Shown here piece by piece: positions 20,355 to 31,720 of a stretch of 64,000 bases of DNA (the first letter of the stretch is position 1; each line of letters opens with the position of its first letter). Position numbers and translations under genes: made by a program. The notes below the pieces were generated by a model, which was given only the letters and a program-made list of their open reading frames with translations, made no database searches and was not told the DNA's origin. Location of the stretch: assembly GCA_011503125.2 (NCBI GenBank), contig WWBZ02000001.1, positions 1,364,001 to 1,428,000 of the forward strand, given 5' to 3'. The DNA comes from Botryosphaeria dothidea (taxonomy: Eukaryota; Ascomycota; Dothideomycetes; Botryosphaeriales; Botryosphaeriaceae).

Positions 20355-23346
20355 TCAACCCAGACCACCTCGTCTATGTCCATCTTCATCGTCTTCATCA
20401 TCGTCACCTCCCAACAACCCCCTCTCCTCCACCGAAAATCCGTCTTCCCTGACCGCACTCCGGCCCACCACATTCCCAACATCCCTTATCTCTCCCTCGC
20501 CGTTCAACACGAACCAGACGTCCTTCTTGGTGAGCAAGCCGCGCAGGCAGCCCTTCTCGACGAAGATGACATAGCGCAGCCCGAGCTTCGAGAACATGCT
20601 CACCGTCAGCTGCAAGCTGGCCTTGGCATTCAGCGTGATGGGCGTCTGGTCCATCCAGGGGCGCAGATCGAGAGAAGCCGTCGCGTCAGACAGGGGCTGG
20701 TGGGCAAAGAAGGCCTCCGCGTCCACCGAGAGGTTGCGCGGAGTGGAAATCGCCACCGACAGCGCGTACGCGAGCTCCGTGCGTGATATGTACCCGAGCA
20801 AGAGCGCGTCGCGCGGGTTGTCGATGACGGGGAACCCGCGGAACGAGTGCTGCGACAGCAGGCTGCGCAGGCTTTCGATCGTGTGGCCCGTCGCCGTGAT
20901 GACGACCAGGTCTTCGATGCGCGTCATGACCTGCGAAGCGGGCACGTCGGGCACTGACGATCCGTCGTCGTCGCGATTGTCCAAAAAGGGGTATCCGTTG
21001 AAATGGATCCATGCTTCGTAGATGCCGCGCGGAGAGATGGCGTCGCCGACCCATTTACTGATCATAACGGCGATCATGATGGGAAGAACGTAGGTGAGTG
21101 CTCCTGTTAACTCGAACATGATGACCACGATCGAGACGGTCATGCGAGTAGCACCGCCAATAGCCGAAGCGGCGCCGATAATTGCGTATGTTCCAGGCGT
21201 GACACACGGTACGTCGGGTTCGCACGCGCCAAAAGGGAATTTGTTCTTACGAGACATGTGCATAACTCGGATGATGAGCCCAACAGCGCGTCCGTAAAGA
21301 GCTCCTATAGCCATTGAAGGCAGAAGGATGCCAGCTGGGAGGAGGAGACCGAAACTTATGGCTGCGAGAATGACCCCGAGGACGGCAGAGACAATCAAGA
21401 GAGATATGACCTCGGTGTTGGCCTTCCCTGCTTTGCAAAGACCAAGTTGGTCGTCCATGATATCCCGACATTCGGCGAAGAGCACATACAAGAGCTCCGT
21501 CGCCTGTGCGCGCATGAACTTGATTGGGAAGTTGATCAATGCGGTGAGCAGACTGACTGCGAGTACTTCGCGAATGGGCCCCTTGAAGAGCGGACTGTCG
21601 CGTCTCCTCTCGGCAATCTTCAAGTTAAGTTTGATCAGGACTCCACCATATATGCCGCCAAGAATTCCGAGAATGGCGAATGGGACCATCTCAAATCCGT
21701 GCCAGCCAGAATGATACGTTACTTGATACATGACAAGCTTGTTGGTCCGAAATGGATCGAACCAGTGCAAAGCCACTGCACCAGTCATGGCGCAGACGAA
21801 GCTCTGCCACATGGTCTTGTCTGGAAAATAATATGATAGCGTCTGGTAGTCATTAGTGTTTGATACCCTCAATGTCCGCGAGTGCGACAGACCTCAAGAC
21901 TGAAAAGCACTCCTCCAACGGGAGCTCCGAAAGCCACTGAAATGCCAGCAGCGGCAGCAGCGGAGAGCACTTCTCGTTTACGTGCTAAGGGTCGTTAGCT
22001 GCAGGAGATGTGTGCGCGACGGATTCTAATACCTTCATTGCCGTTGAGGTTCTTGAAAAGCTTCATGAAAAGATTTGCGAAGCAGCAGGCCACATGAACA
22101 AGGGGCCCTTCCTTCCCAACCCAAAGGCCAGAGGCGACAGAAAGACACTACAGGCTGTCAGCTGTGACTCTCCATGATGCAATAGGAGAGACGCACGAGA
22201 CCGAGGGACTTGATGACCAAGGTCCAGCCGCCCATGAAGTAGCGTATGACGAAACCACCCAAAACGGTTTTGATCTCTGGAATGCCGCTATGCTTCGCGT
22301 AAATCGCATGGTTCTTAACCAAAATGCTGGCACACGCCGCAAAAAGAACCTGAATGAGATCAGCGAAGCGCCGAAGAGCCACTAGCGAGCATTTAACGTA
22401 CAGATAACAGAATAAAGAAAGAATACTCGACAATGTAGCTGCCGGCTTTGGAGGTAACACCAAGAGCACCACTCCAGGGATGCCAGTCAGTGCACTGCGC
22501 TAACTCTGGGCCATGTCAGCGAAGCAGAGCGGAGGGCGCGAATGCGCCTACCTTCGTATCCCCAGCAGCAGAAGTTCTTGTGCAGGTAGAATTTGCCGTC
22601 TCCGCCCTCGTCCTTGCAGTATCCGGTTTTCAAATCACCAAGCCAATCGCTTGCCACGTCGATAAAAGCTGAGACCAAACCGCTCGATAGGCCTGTCAAA
22701 ACCAGCACGATCCAGATCTGACTTGCGTCACCGATCTGCTTGAGCTGACCCAGGGCGCCCGATGCGCCGGCATAGAGCAACCGTAAGCGCTGGCGCTCCT
22801 TTGCGTATTCGAAGATCCAATCGATAGCGGTAAGATCGTCGTATCCTACACGGCGACCGGGCCCCTCGACGTACCAGTCGACTCCAGAAGGGTCTTTTCC
22901 ATCGTGAGGCTCGCCGACGCCGTCGCCGGAGGTATCGTAATGCGCGAAGCCTGAATTAAGAGACTCTTGTGTGACGTATCCGCTGCGGTTCCGACGATGC
23001 TCTGCACGCGACGAGGAGGGTCTTTGCAAGGGCGTCTGGCCGGAGGTGAAGAGCTTCGGGAGCGAGGACAGGGAGAGGCCATTGGAGCTTAGGCTCTTGT
23101 TGCGGCGCTTGAACGAGACCCTGCGGCGGTCAGCGGGCTTAATGCGGAGGGCGAAAGATTGGAGGCAGACTGCTCTTGCAGGCCGGGGCCTAGCGGGTCA
23201 TCGTCGAGGAGATTCGCTTCGTTGTCGTCGCTCTGGTTCTGGTCTTGGGGGGTGGTTTGGCCGGAGGGCGTGCGACTGCGGCTGCGGCTCTGCGAAGCTT
23301 CGGCGTGGGGATGGCTATGGTCGTGAGAGCTGGCGGAGGCCGACAT
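20355..23346 (-). CDS. CLC voltage-gated chloride channel/exchanger with CBS pair
   Basis: Seven exons: 23346-23171, 23120-22552, 22505-22402, 22349-22197, 22147-22033, 21984-21893 and 21842-20355, giving 898 residues; all phases agree. The first ~150 residues are a hydrophilic, Ser/His-rich cytosolic tail. The CLC core follows, with the anion-filter loop KHSGIPEIK (about 301-309), the gating glutamate in GKEGP (345-349) and the third filter segment AGILLPS. The last ~200 residues hold two CBS domains ([14 protein letters not shown] and [17 protein letters not shown]). The enzyme conducts chloride or exchanges it for protons in intracellular or plasma membranes. The KHSGIP form is one I associate with a fungal CLC subgroup rather than a defect. 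Introns are 48-52 bp. The first donor (GTCTGC) is weak but restores the frame exactly. The C-terminus ends in an acidic Asp/Glu run. Confidence 0.93.
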
Positions 23347-24199
23347 GGGAAGGGATGGCTGCTGCTGGCGGGGAGGCAGCAGCGGGCATGCTCGTGGGCC
23401 GTCGGAGGAGAGTCGAGATGAGAGCTGGAGAGCTTGCGATGTCGCATTGGCGTGGGCGGATTGCGCCTGGGCGGCGGAGCTCAGCCCTGCGCCTCGCCAA
23501 GCCCGCGCCGGGCCCGACTACTTCCCACCTGTCCACTCTGCCTCCAGCCAACCACGCGTCATCTCCGTAAACAAGGGACTGTGCGGTCTGTCTTCCATCC
23601 TTCCTCTGTCCTGAACGCGCCGACAAGGCCGCCTTGCTGCTGATCGCCGTCTCCTTTCATCTGGCGCTCTGACCAGCTCCCTGGGAACTCCGGCAGTTTG
23701 TTGACGCGTCCACTTCATCACCCACGCGCTCCGGCTGCGCTGGCATTGTCGAGGACACGCAGGAACATCGTGAATCACGGCTCCGGAAGCTTTGATATAT
23801 GATTCCCAGTTACCCCAGATTGATCCCAAGCACGTCATCCCAACCTGGCCAGTGCGCAAAGAGAACGGACGCCTTGGCAGCGAGCATCCGGAACCCGGCA
23901 GGAGATCAGCCTTCTTCGTGTAGCCACAAATCTGGCCCTGGATTGCGGAGTGCTAACGCGCTCGTGCTATACAGGCCGGACTCCTCACACTTGCACCGCT
24001 TCCCGCACCGGATCGTGCCGGACTACTCACTTGCTCCACTTCCCGTACCGGATCGTGCCGGACTGCTCACACTTACTTCACTTCCTGCACCGGATCGTGC
24101 CGTGATAATCCGGTTGTTCTGAGAGACAGTCAGCTTCACGAAAGAGACACAGATGGCTGCGCCCAGACATTGCAGGCCTAGTCCGCCTGATGTATTATT
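23347..24199. other. Intergenic with a minisatellite
   Basis: This holds the promoter side of the chloride channel gene and the 42-bp repeat array described separately. No gene was recognised. Confidence 0.5.
23978..24101 (+). repeat. 42-bp minisatellite, three copies
   Basis: Three direct copies at 23978-24019 (42 bp), 24020-24059 (40 bp) and 24060-24101 (42 bp). Each begins GGACT and ends with CACCGGATCGTGCC or TACCGGATCGTGCC. A partial fourth copy may follow. It sits just downstream of the decayed HET gene. Confidence 0.85.
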
Positions 24200-26047
24200 C
24201 TAGATAAGTATCAAGGGCGTATCCTCTGTCACACCTTCCAACACCTCACCATCCATGACTCCGTCCAGAAAGCAGTCACCTACAAATCTACGAGTACTCC
24301 CGGATTGATGCTCTTGCATTGTCTTTCTAAGAACAAAAGGCACATTGGATCCAAACAGAACACACACCTCATCTCCAGCTCGAGCCTTGGCGTCGCACAG
24401 CCCCATTCTTCCATTCTGAGTGGTGTAGAAGGACCGTCCGGTAATAGCCATGGCTGCTCCCGACTCAAGGTGCCCTGGCAAGGCCGCTGCGTCCCCGTTC
24501 ATGAACTATTGCCACTCCGCCTCGGTAGGCATATCAGCTTCGCTACTACGCCTCCACCCTCGCCCAAATTCCACCCATATTCTCCAGTCCTCGGTGGCAG
24601 TAGGACATATCACCCGAGACATCGTTTTGCTCACCAGAATCTCGTCTGTCGAGCCGATGACCACCTCACACAGATTGGTCCATTGAGCGAAGATGCCTTT
24701 CAATTTTTCCACGGAATAGAGGTCTTTCACCGGTATACCGACTTCCTTGATTATGTCCGCCTGAACACCAGTCACATGGAGTTCCTTCTTGTTTTGAATC
24801 CGTAAATCACTCGTCCTTCCCCAAGAAGCTTTGAAAAGACAGTATATTTGGATTCTTCGAAGTTCTTCTCCCACTGTGTCTAACGAGAAGACTCGTGAGA
24901 AATCGCGGACCCAAGATGGAAGACCATGGAGGCTTGAGCCGAAAGCAGCGCCAAGGAGACATCGATAGTCGTGGTCAGTCTCCGATAGCATACGCCCAAA
25001 GACCTCCGTGTAGCAATCATACGCGGGGACACGGTAGTCAGGCTTGAACGTCTCGAATGCAGTGGACTTGGCCATGGCAAGAAGCGAAAAGACCCTGTCG
25101 CGCGGATCCTGACAATATCGAAAGGCAAATGTCTGTATGACCTCGTGGAAAGGGGGATCAGGGAGCGGACCGGTCCACTCGAGGTCGTAAGAATATCCTG
25201 GGTTGTGCTTTTTGAGATGCAGCAGCCGAAGTCTTTCGATGAATTCGATCTCCCAGCCAAACCGATCGAAGACCTTCCTTTGAGGAATCGGGAATGCTCT
25301 TAGACTTTCTGGGCATCCACACTGCCGTGAGTCTCCGAGATGGCGATTCCGATTTTCCCTGGCGAGATTGATCGCATCGAATGACATTCTCCAATGCCCA
25401 TACAGGGCGATTGCTGTACGCGGCAGAGCGGTTTCTTGGATGGTCCAAGATCTTGTCCACCATTTACTGCCTGCCACGAGAAGGAAGCTTTTCCAAAGGA
25501 CAAGAAAATCTTCATTCTCGTGGAAAACCCAGGCTCCCTTGTCGTTTTTGCTGAAACCTGGGAGCTCATGGTAGTGCCCGTTCTCCGCAAAGTGGCGAAG
25601 GAGGGTGAACGGGTCTTGACTGAGGCGCCTCGTGCTAGGAGGAGATCCTAGCCATAGGTATACCGTGGAGCATCCTGAGTAGATGTCACTCATCATTGCG
25701 ACTTGATGTGGCTTCTCCGAGAGATCTTCTTGGTTGATGCAGATTGCGTCAATCCACAAAATGATTACATCTTCAGGACTCCGCGGGTGGGAGAGACAGC
25801 TCAGTAAGTTCGTAGTAACTTGCAACTCCTCGCCGTTGATCTGTATGGGTCCTGTCACAGAAATATCACTCTAGACATAGGATACGCATATGTATGGTCG
25901 TCTTGTCGTATCTTCCAGGTCTTGAACTTCAAGCTCGCCACAAAGTTGTTCGCTCTCTGAACCCGGGAATAACCGCAGGATTTTACACACTTTCTTCGCT
26001 GGATCGAGAGGGAGTCTTTGATATGTGACGAGGTTGCCGTGCGACAT
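24200..26047 (-). pseudogene. HET-domain gene with two in-frame stop codons
   Basis: One continuous reading frame of 616 codons from the ATG at 26047 to the stop at 24200, interrupted by TAG at 25871-25873 and TAG at 24506-24508. Before the first TAG the protein reads RRPYICVSYV, the start of the HET signature, and the stop stands exactly where the invariant Trp of the SYxWG motif is expected. Between the stops lie clear HET-domain landmarks (IILWIDAICINQED, VYLWLGSP, WTRSWTIQETALP). After the second TAG the frame resumes with the conserved C-terminal segment seen in this family (SFYTTQNGRMGL, CVLFGSNVPFVLR, GVMDGE). HET proteins trigger cell death between genetically unlike hyphae. Single-base TGG/CAG to TAG changes would explain both stops. 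No intron can remove the first one, because only about 25 bp could be excised. It is likely a recent null allele. Confidence 0.85.
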
Positions 26048-29000
26048 AGTGGCGTGCTTGAAGTTTTGATAATGCTTTCATGGAGAGAAAAATGGTCAAC
26101 AACCGCGCCTTGAGGTGTTCAAGAGGACAAATTCCCCTTTTAAATTGCGGCATTGTTCTTGGTAATGGCAATTTCCATCCCTCGGAACACAACTCCTGCG
26201 TTGGTTGAGAAGATGGAGGATCAATTTGAACGACAACAAAATCATTCCGAAAGAAGGCGACCAGTACAAGCCTGCCAGGTTTGCTTTCAGAATGGGTTTC
26301 AGCTTAGCTTACATAGCGTAATTCTTTAGGTACTCGCTGCCTCAAGACAAGTCACCGGGTGCCCCTCCTGGATCCACATCCCTGCTCCGCAACGGTTGCC
26401 TTCGGTTGCCTCAAAACTGCTCATCATCTTTCACCACAAGTTATTCAAGGCGTTTGATAGCCTAGTCGAGGCGGATGGAAAGGGGGTTGGAAGTCTGACA
26501 GTCGCAGGTCATCACGGCCATGTGTCAAAGAAGGGAATGGATGGCTTATCAGTCGGCACATCTGAAGGATCTCTGGGCGCGAGTCAGGAAATGACGTGTT
26601 CATCAATACTTACCAGAACAAGTCACCGGTGGAGGACGCATTGTTCGCCAAGATATCTCTTGTTTCTTCGACTGTGTTGCTTGGTTTCTATGTGTCTTGA
26701 CAGCATCTGGTGCTAAAGCCAGGATGCCGCTGATGTCAAAGCGTCGCCAAAACGACCAGACTACTACCAATTGAGCCAACTTTGTTATCGCTTGAACACT
26801 TTGGCGCCTTGAATTCAATATATGTCTCGATATGTAATTGGGTCCCTTGGCCTTCAAGGATTGTTATGGCGGAAAAGACAGGTAGCACACCAAGCCGTCG
26901 ACTCTTGTGGCTGGACCAGCCGACCGGATGGCTCTGATCGAGGCGATCGGCTTCATCACCCTGATCAGAACGGCCGACCAATACGTCGACGAGAAGAATA
27001 TCACTCACATCGATATCGTTCAGGAAGTCACAGGCGGGACCCAGCGCGGCGAGGAAAATAGAGTTGTCGATAGCGTCAAGCGGTCTCTGGAAACTGAAGC
27101 GATTGGGCAGATTCTTGAGTGGAGCCGCTGGACGGACCTCTCTGACATTGATGATCGTTTTCTGCGCACCGTGTGGGTCCATGTCGATAAGGGCGGAAGT
27201 GGAAATGCTGGCCTCGATGGAGAGCGACAAATTGAAGTCTGCTCATCCACGGAGGGTGTGCGTTGTATGACCAAGGCGGTGTGGGGGTTCATTGAGTTGA
27301 AGGGCAAGAGGTACCGTGCGAGAAAGGCCACTTGCATATGCAGCAGCATGGTCGCGATCTGCACTGGAGTTTATGGCTGGAGGGAATATGCTTGAATGGC
27401 GTTACTGTGCACATCAGTCTGGTACAGCTGAAGCGAAAATGACATAAAGCTACCAATCGGGTAGAATTTCAGAACCCATTCAACTCGAGGATCATGATCT
27501 GAATATTGCTCTCTGAAACTCACAGTTGTGTGGTCAGCGTTTTCTGTCGAGCGTTCCGGTTCGTTCGGCATCGACTTGAACATTGCTGTAGCAGGCGCAG
27601 CGCTGGAGACTGTTGCGGGTGGCTTGATGATTCGCGCTCCAACAAAGGCACGTCAGTCAGACTGGCGGCGGTGGTACTCAATATCGTTGGGGGTGGACAG
27701 AGCGCTATCGTTGTGCGGGCTGTTCATCCACACCCAAGTTGCCGTGCCATGGACAAATCGGCACGGTGAGTAGCCTCGAAATTTCCATCCAGGTAGTCGG
27801 CGGAGTGTCCTGCGTCGTCATATTTACGACCGCTTGCGTCAGTGGGTTATCGTCTTTGCTTTCGCGCCTCAACGTTGCTGACGCCTGAACGTATGTTCCG
27901 TCGGACCCGGTGCGCCGAGTCATTCGGGTTTGCTCTCATCCGGTGCAGAACGGTTGGTGGTTTATGTTTACTTGTGCTTGCATGATTCACAAATATAGTC
28001 TTTCCTCCATCAGTCCAGACAGTGAGCGGGTAATACACACGGCAGAGGAGGCCTCGGCATTCGAGTCATTTTCAGAGTCGCACCAATTAGCTTGTCCTTC
28101 TTTTCCTACAGCACGGCTGTCGCAATGATGAGGCCGATGATACGAGTGGCGTTGACAAGGTCCGCGTCGAGGAGTAAGCGATGAAACATGGACGGGGCCC
28201 AAGCTCTTGAGGATCCCTGTATGCGTGCATCGTGTCTGACAGGGTTCTGAGCCTCCCGTCGGATGCGCTCTCTGCCATATCATATCGGGTTCCGCCCTAG
28301 CGAGGAAATATTGTTACCAAGCATCTAGGCTCCTGAGCAAATTCGATGAGTTCTTCTAAGGGATATACTCTGTAGATTTCTCAGACGTTTGGTCGGGACA
28401 GAACTTCCGAGGACAGGCGTATACTCAACCGAGGAAACTCCTGTTGGACCGCTTAGGACCTCAGCAGACTCGAGGCCCCGTCGAATACGTAACCTCCATG
28501 TGCCGTCGTTGCCGGCTAGCTTTTCAAGGGCGGTAACTTTGCATTAGAAGCTTTTGGCCGCTATGTCCCACCGACACATTTACTTTGCCATACTTCCGCA
28601 ATAGGTTCGTTTCCCGAAAGTAGCTTGGCGACTGCCGTATTGAGGAAGACAACACAGCAGCGTTGAAGCCCTTCCAAGTGAACCCATGCCAACGCACAGG
28701 GATGAAGTCGGTGTGAGCGCTCATCGGTTCGCAAACCAAACGTCCAAAGTACATTTAACCCTGACGTGTTTTGAACTCTATACTATCCTTGCCGGTCTTC
28801 TTCTAGACTTCGACTGAAGCCTGCAGTCCAAGACCGTACGCTAGAAATAACTGAACATATTCATGCCTTGGGACAGGCTGACTCCCTATCTCCTTTGTGC
28901 ACCCGTTCAGCACCCATCCTCTCTTGCTAGTCTGTCGAGTTCACTGCTCCGCGGCGCATCAAATATCATGGGCTTGGTTCATGTGAAAGAAGGCTAGACT

Positions 29001-29663
29001 TGCAAATAGAATCATGTCTTGATTGGGAGACGGATTCGTATCTGAAGCCCGATTTCACATCTGTCAGATCAAATTGTTTGGGACCTACACAGGGTTGGTC
29101 CGCAGCCTTAAGGGGATCGAGAAAGCTAAAGCCAGATGATCTGAACAAGAGCCACTGGGGAGTATGTTGATCACGAGTCAAACTGAACCTAGTTGCAACA
29201 TCATTACAAGATGCCTGATATGAACCGTGATGCTGGTGGCAAGATCGGTACTGGTAGAGACTGGTGGTGTCCACTCGGTGATACGATAAGCTGACGAATC
29301 CCGTCCGTCACGGCGATGAGCCTACGGAATCCAGCTTCCTAAGTTACGCTTTGTGCCATTACCTGTAACGTTTCTGATATATGAATCTCTCGCGGCCTTG
29401 TCATACTTACGAAGATCATCGCGTGATCTGATCACATTCCTTTCTTGCCACTGTCTCACCAGAAAGTCTTCAAGCTTCTACGCAGTACTTTCGGAAGTGC
29501 GTATATATATACCGCTTTTCTGAAAGCAACAATATATGCAATTGACAGCGTCTGTTTTGCATTGGAGGCTTTATCATCAGAGAGGATAACGCTTATCGGT
29601 GAGATCCAAATTCCAGCGTATCTTCGGGGCCAAATTCTGACACCACCCTAACGCAGTGCCACC
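26048..29663. other. Long stretch without a recognised gene, upstream of the IPT gene
   Basis: Two overlapping opposite-strand frames (26907-27395 plus, 162 codons; 26736-27230 minus, 164 codons) are the only sizeable ones, and neither matches a family I know. I looked specifically for a cytochrome P450 heme-binding motif, which accompanies some fungal cytokinin genes, and did not find one. The last 250 bases hold the IPT promoter. Confidence 0.5.
29502..29511 (+). promoter_or_regulatory. TATA box candidate for the IPT gene
   Basis: A perfect TATATATATA run lies about 150 bp upstream of the IPT start codon. Position and orientation fit a core promoter, but the transcription start is unknown. 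Confidence 0.5.
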
Positions 29664-30446
29664 ATGATTCCAATTATTGCTATCGTAGGACCCACAGGGG
29701 TTGGAAAAACGAAGCTGAGCATCACCATAGCCAAAGCGCTGGGTGCTGCGGAGATCATCTCCGTCGACAGTCTCCAGGTGTATCGAGAGGCGCCCATCAT
29801 GACGGCGCAAGTCTCGACCGCAGAGATGGAAGGAGTGAGGCATCATCTGATGTGCTATCTCAATGCAGCAGAGGAGCCTCGGGACTTTGTGCCACTCGCT
29901 CTGAAGGCCATTGAATCCATTCGATGCCGAGGGAATATTCCAATTCTGTGCGGCGGATCAACTTCCTTAATGCAACCGCTCCTCATTCACCCCTACTTGG
30001 CCAAATCGAAGCGCTACATCCTTGGATTGGCCTGCCCGATGTCCGTGCTCGGCCCTCTGCTGGATGCTCGTATCAGCCAGATGGTTCATGATGGCCTTCT
30101 CGACGAAGTCTGCAAGCTTCTTCGACTCGAAGCAGAGCACCACCCACAAAAGCCTTGTGGCGTATGGAACGCTATTGGATACACCGAACTCAAGCCCTGG
30201 GCTAGTGCAAGATCTGTCGATGATGCGGTCTTTGTGCTTGACCAAGGCCTGGAAGATATGAGGCAGCATACTCGACGTTATGCAGAGACGCAGATGCTAT
30301 GGATGTTATTGGAACTCTTTCCTTCTTTGGAGAGGCTCCCTATAAAGACCGAGATGTTGGTTCTACGGTCGCACTCGGAATTCGAAAGTCAGGTGGTAGC
30401 CCCGGCGCTTGAGCTGTGTAAGGAGTGGCTGAGTGATCATGCATAA
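29664..30446 (+). CDS. Isopentenyltransferase (IPT), probable cytokinin synthase
   Basis: Intronless, 260 residues. The P-loop is GPTGVGKT (residues 9-16), followed by VDSLQVYREAPIMTAQ (34-49), the IPT signature in which Asp35 would act as general base. GVRHHLM (58-64), the CGGSTS loop (96-101) and HTRRYAETQMLWM near the C-terminus also fit. The family transfers a dimethylallyl group to N6 of adenine, either on tRNA (Mod5/MiaA, usually 300-430 residues, often with a C-terminal zinc finger in eukaryotes) or on free AMP/ADP/ATP. This protein is short and lacks the zinc finger and the long swinging domain of tRNA enzymes, which favours the free-nucleotide type. The neighbouring LOG gene 365 bp downstream on the same strand strengthens that reading. 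ATG context GCCACCATGA is good. Nucleotide preference and activity are inferred, not seen. Confidence 0.88.
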   Translation: MIPIIAIVGPTGVGKTKLSITIAKALGAAEIISVDSLQVYREAPIMTAQVSTAEMEGVRHHLMCYLNAAEEPRDFVPLALKAIESIRCRGNIPILCGGSTSLMQPLLIHPYLAKSKRYILGLACPMSVLGPLLDARISQMVHDGLLDEVCKLLRLEAEHHPQKPCGVWNAIGYTELKPWASARSVDDAVFVLDQGLEDMRQHTRRYAETQMLWMLLELFPSLERLPIKTEMLVLRSHSEFESQVVAPALELCKEWLSDHA

Positions 30447-30691
30447 ATACGTATTGAGCTGCTTTCTCAAACATCATTGCTTATTGCCACAACCTTAAAG
30501 CTCTTAGACCGTATATTTAATTTCGAGAAGGATCAAGCATCTACCGATTCTCAAACTTTAGGATGAACTGTGAAGAACTAATGACTAATTGACTCGTCGC
30601 TTCATCTTTAACCTTTGGAAAGGAGCTCTACTTTTAATCTGGAGCACCGCACTCTAATTCGCGCGCGTTTGCTGAGTAAGATGAATTGATT

Positions 30692-30697
30692 TATAAA
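30692..30697 (+). promoter_or_regulatory. TATA box candidate for the LOG gene
   Basis: TATAAA lies 114 bp upstream of the LOG start, between the IPT stop and the LOG ATG. It indicates that LOG has its own promoter rather than being read through from IPT. Confidence 0.5.
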
Positions 30698-30810
30698 GCC
30701 CCCCAGTCCCCTCCTTACCGTCATCATGCTTTAGCCAGGTCACCGTGAGATTTTCTCTCACAATCACACACACACATCTTCCAACTTACTCAAGACGACT
30801 TGGCGGAGAC

Positions 30811-31470
30811 ATGACTGAACGTTTCACTATATGTGTCTTCTGCGGTAAGGGCATGGAATATTATGAATGTCAAAACCTCGAGACTCATTTCTGCTTTACA
30901 GGCTCCAGCTTTGGGCTTTCGGACGAATTTATCGAAGCAACAAGATCTCTTGCACTGGAAATACACCTGCGCGGCTGGTCACTTGTCTATGGCGGAGGAA
31001 CCAGAGGGCTAATGGGCGTGTTGGCTGAGTCTCTCGTCAAGCTCAGCGGACCAAGTTCTGTCCACGGAATCACGCCGCGTCCTTTCTTACAAACCTCGAC
31101 CGGAATTTGCACTCCAGACGAAAGTCGTTTTGGCCGAACTACTGTGGTCTCCACTATGCACGAGCGAAAGGCGCTGATGGCGAAGGAGGCTGATGCTTTC
31201 CTCGCACTACCTGGAGGCTATGGAACGATGGAGGAGCTATTTGAGATGATCACATGGAACCAGTTGGGTATCCACACTCGCCCCGTCGTGCTCCTTAACA
31301 CGAATGGTTTCTTCGATGGCCTTATTTGCTGGATCGAGAAGGCAATGAGTCAGGGGTTTATCTCAGCAGAAGCGCGCAATATAGTGGATGTTGCTGAGAC
31401 TGCGGATGAAGTGATTGAGAAGATTGAGATATATCAAAGTCCTATCGTGGCGGAACTGGAATGGTTGTAG
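30811..31470 (+). CDS. LOG-family cytokinin riboside 5'-monophosphate phosphoribohydrolase
   Basis: Two exons, 30811-30844 and 30902-31470, joined across a 57-bp intron (GTAAGG...TTACAG), give 200 residues, the usual LOG length. Splicing restores CVFCGSSFG at the N-terminus. The remaining signatures are complete: YGGGTRGLMG (41-50), MHERK (97-101) and the catalytic PGGYGTMEE (115-123) with its Arg/Glu pair. LOG enzymes hydrolyse cytokinin nucleotides to the free base and ribose 5-phosphate, the activation step after IPT. Older database labels call them lysine decarboxylases, wrongly. An upstream in-frame ATG at 30745 would add 22 unconserved residues, so 30811 was chosen. The gene converges with the sugar transporter 250 bp downstream. 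Confidence 0.92.
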   Translation: MTERFTICVFCGKGMEYYECQNLETHFCFTGSSFGLSDEFIEATRSLALEIHLRGWSLVYGGGTRGLMGVLAESLVKLSGPSSVHGITPRPFLQTSTGICTPDESRFGRTTVVSTMHERKALMAKEADAFLALPGGYGTMEELFEMITWNQLGIHTRPVVLLNTNGFFDGLICWIEKAMSQGFISAEARNIVDVAETADEVIEKIEIYQSPIVAELEWL

Positions 31471-31720
31471 GGAGGTTAGAGCTAGAACTCGATACTATTG
31501 ATAACTGAGCAAACTATGGCCGACTTGTCTGACCCCGTTGTCACCTGGGTATTTTGACACCTGAACATGTATATCATTGTGGGTAATTTACAAGCAAATC
31601 CGTTCAAAAAGTGCATATCTTCTACCAGACTGAGGTGATTGAGCCAAGTGAGAATGGTAGCGTACATGCGAAAACCGCCAAGAGGCAAACCTTGCCAATA
31701 CAGCTACTAACTTGAGGCTC

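Noticed and set aside
25850..25900. A short intron removing the first TAG of the HET gene
   Set aside because: Only about 25 bp could be excised while keeping the conserved flanks, which is below any workable fungal intron.
26736..27395. Overlapping frames on both strands (164 and 162 codons) upstream of the IPT gene
   Set aside because: Neither resembles a known protein, and I could not extend either through splice sites. Left as unassigned.
26048..29663. Search for a cytochrome P450 partner of the IPT-LOG pair
   Set aside because: No heme-binding Cys motif or ExxR helix was found on either strand, so a hydroxylating step is not claimed.
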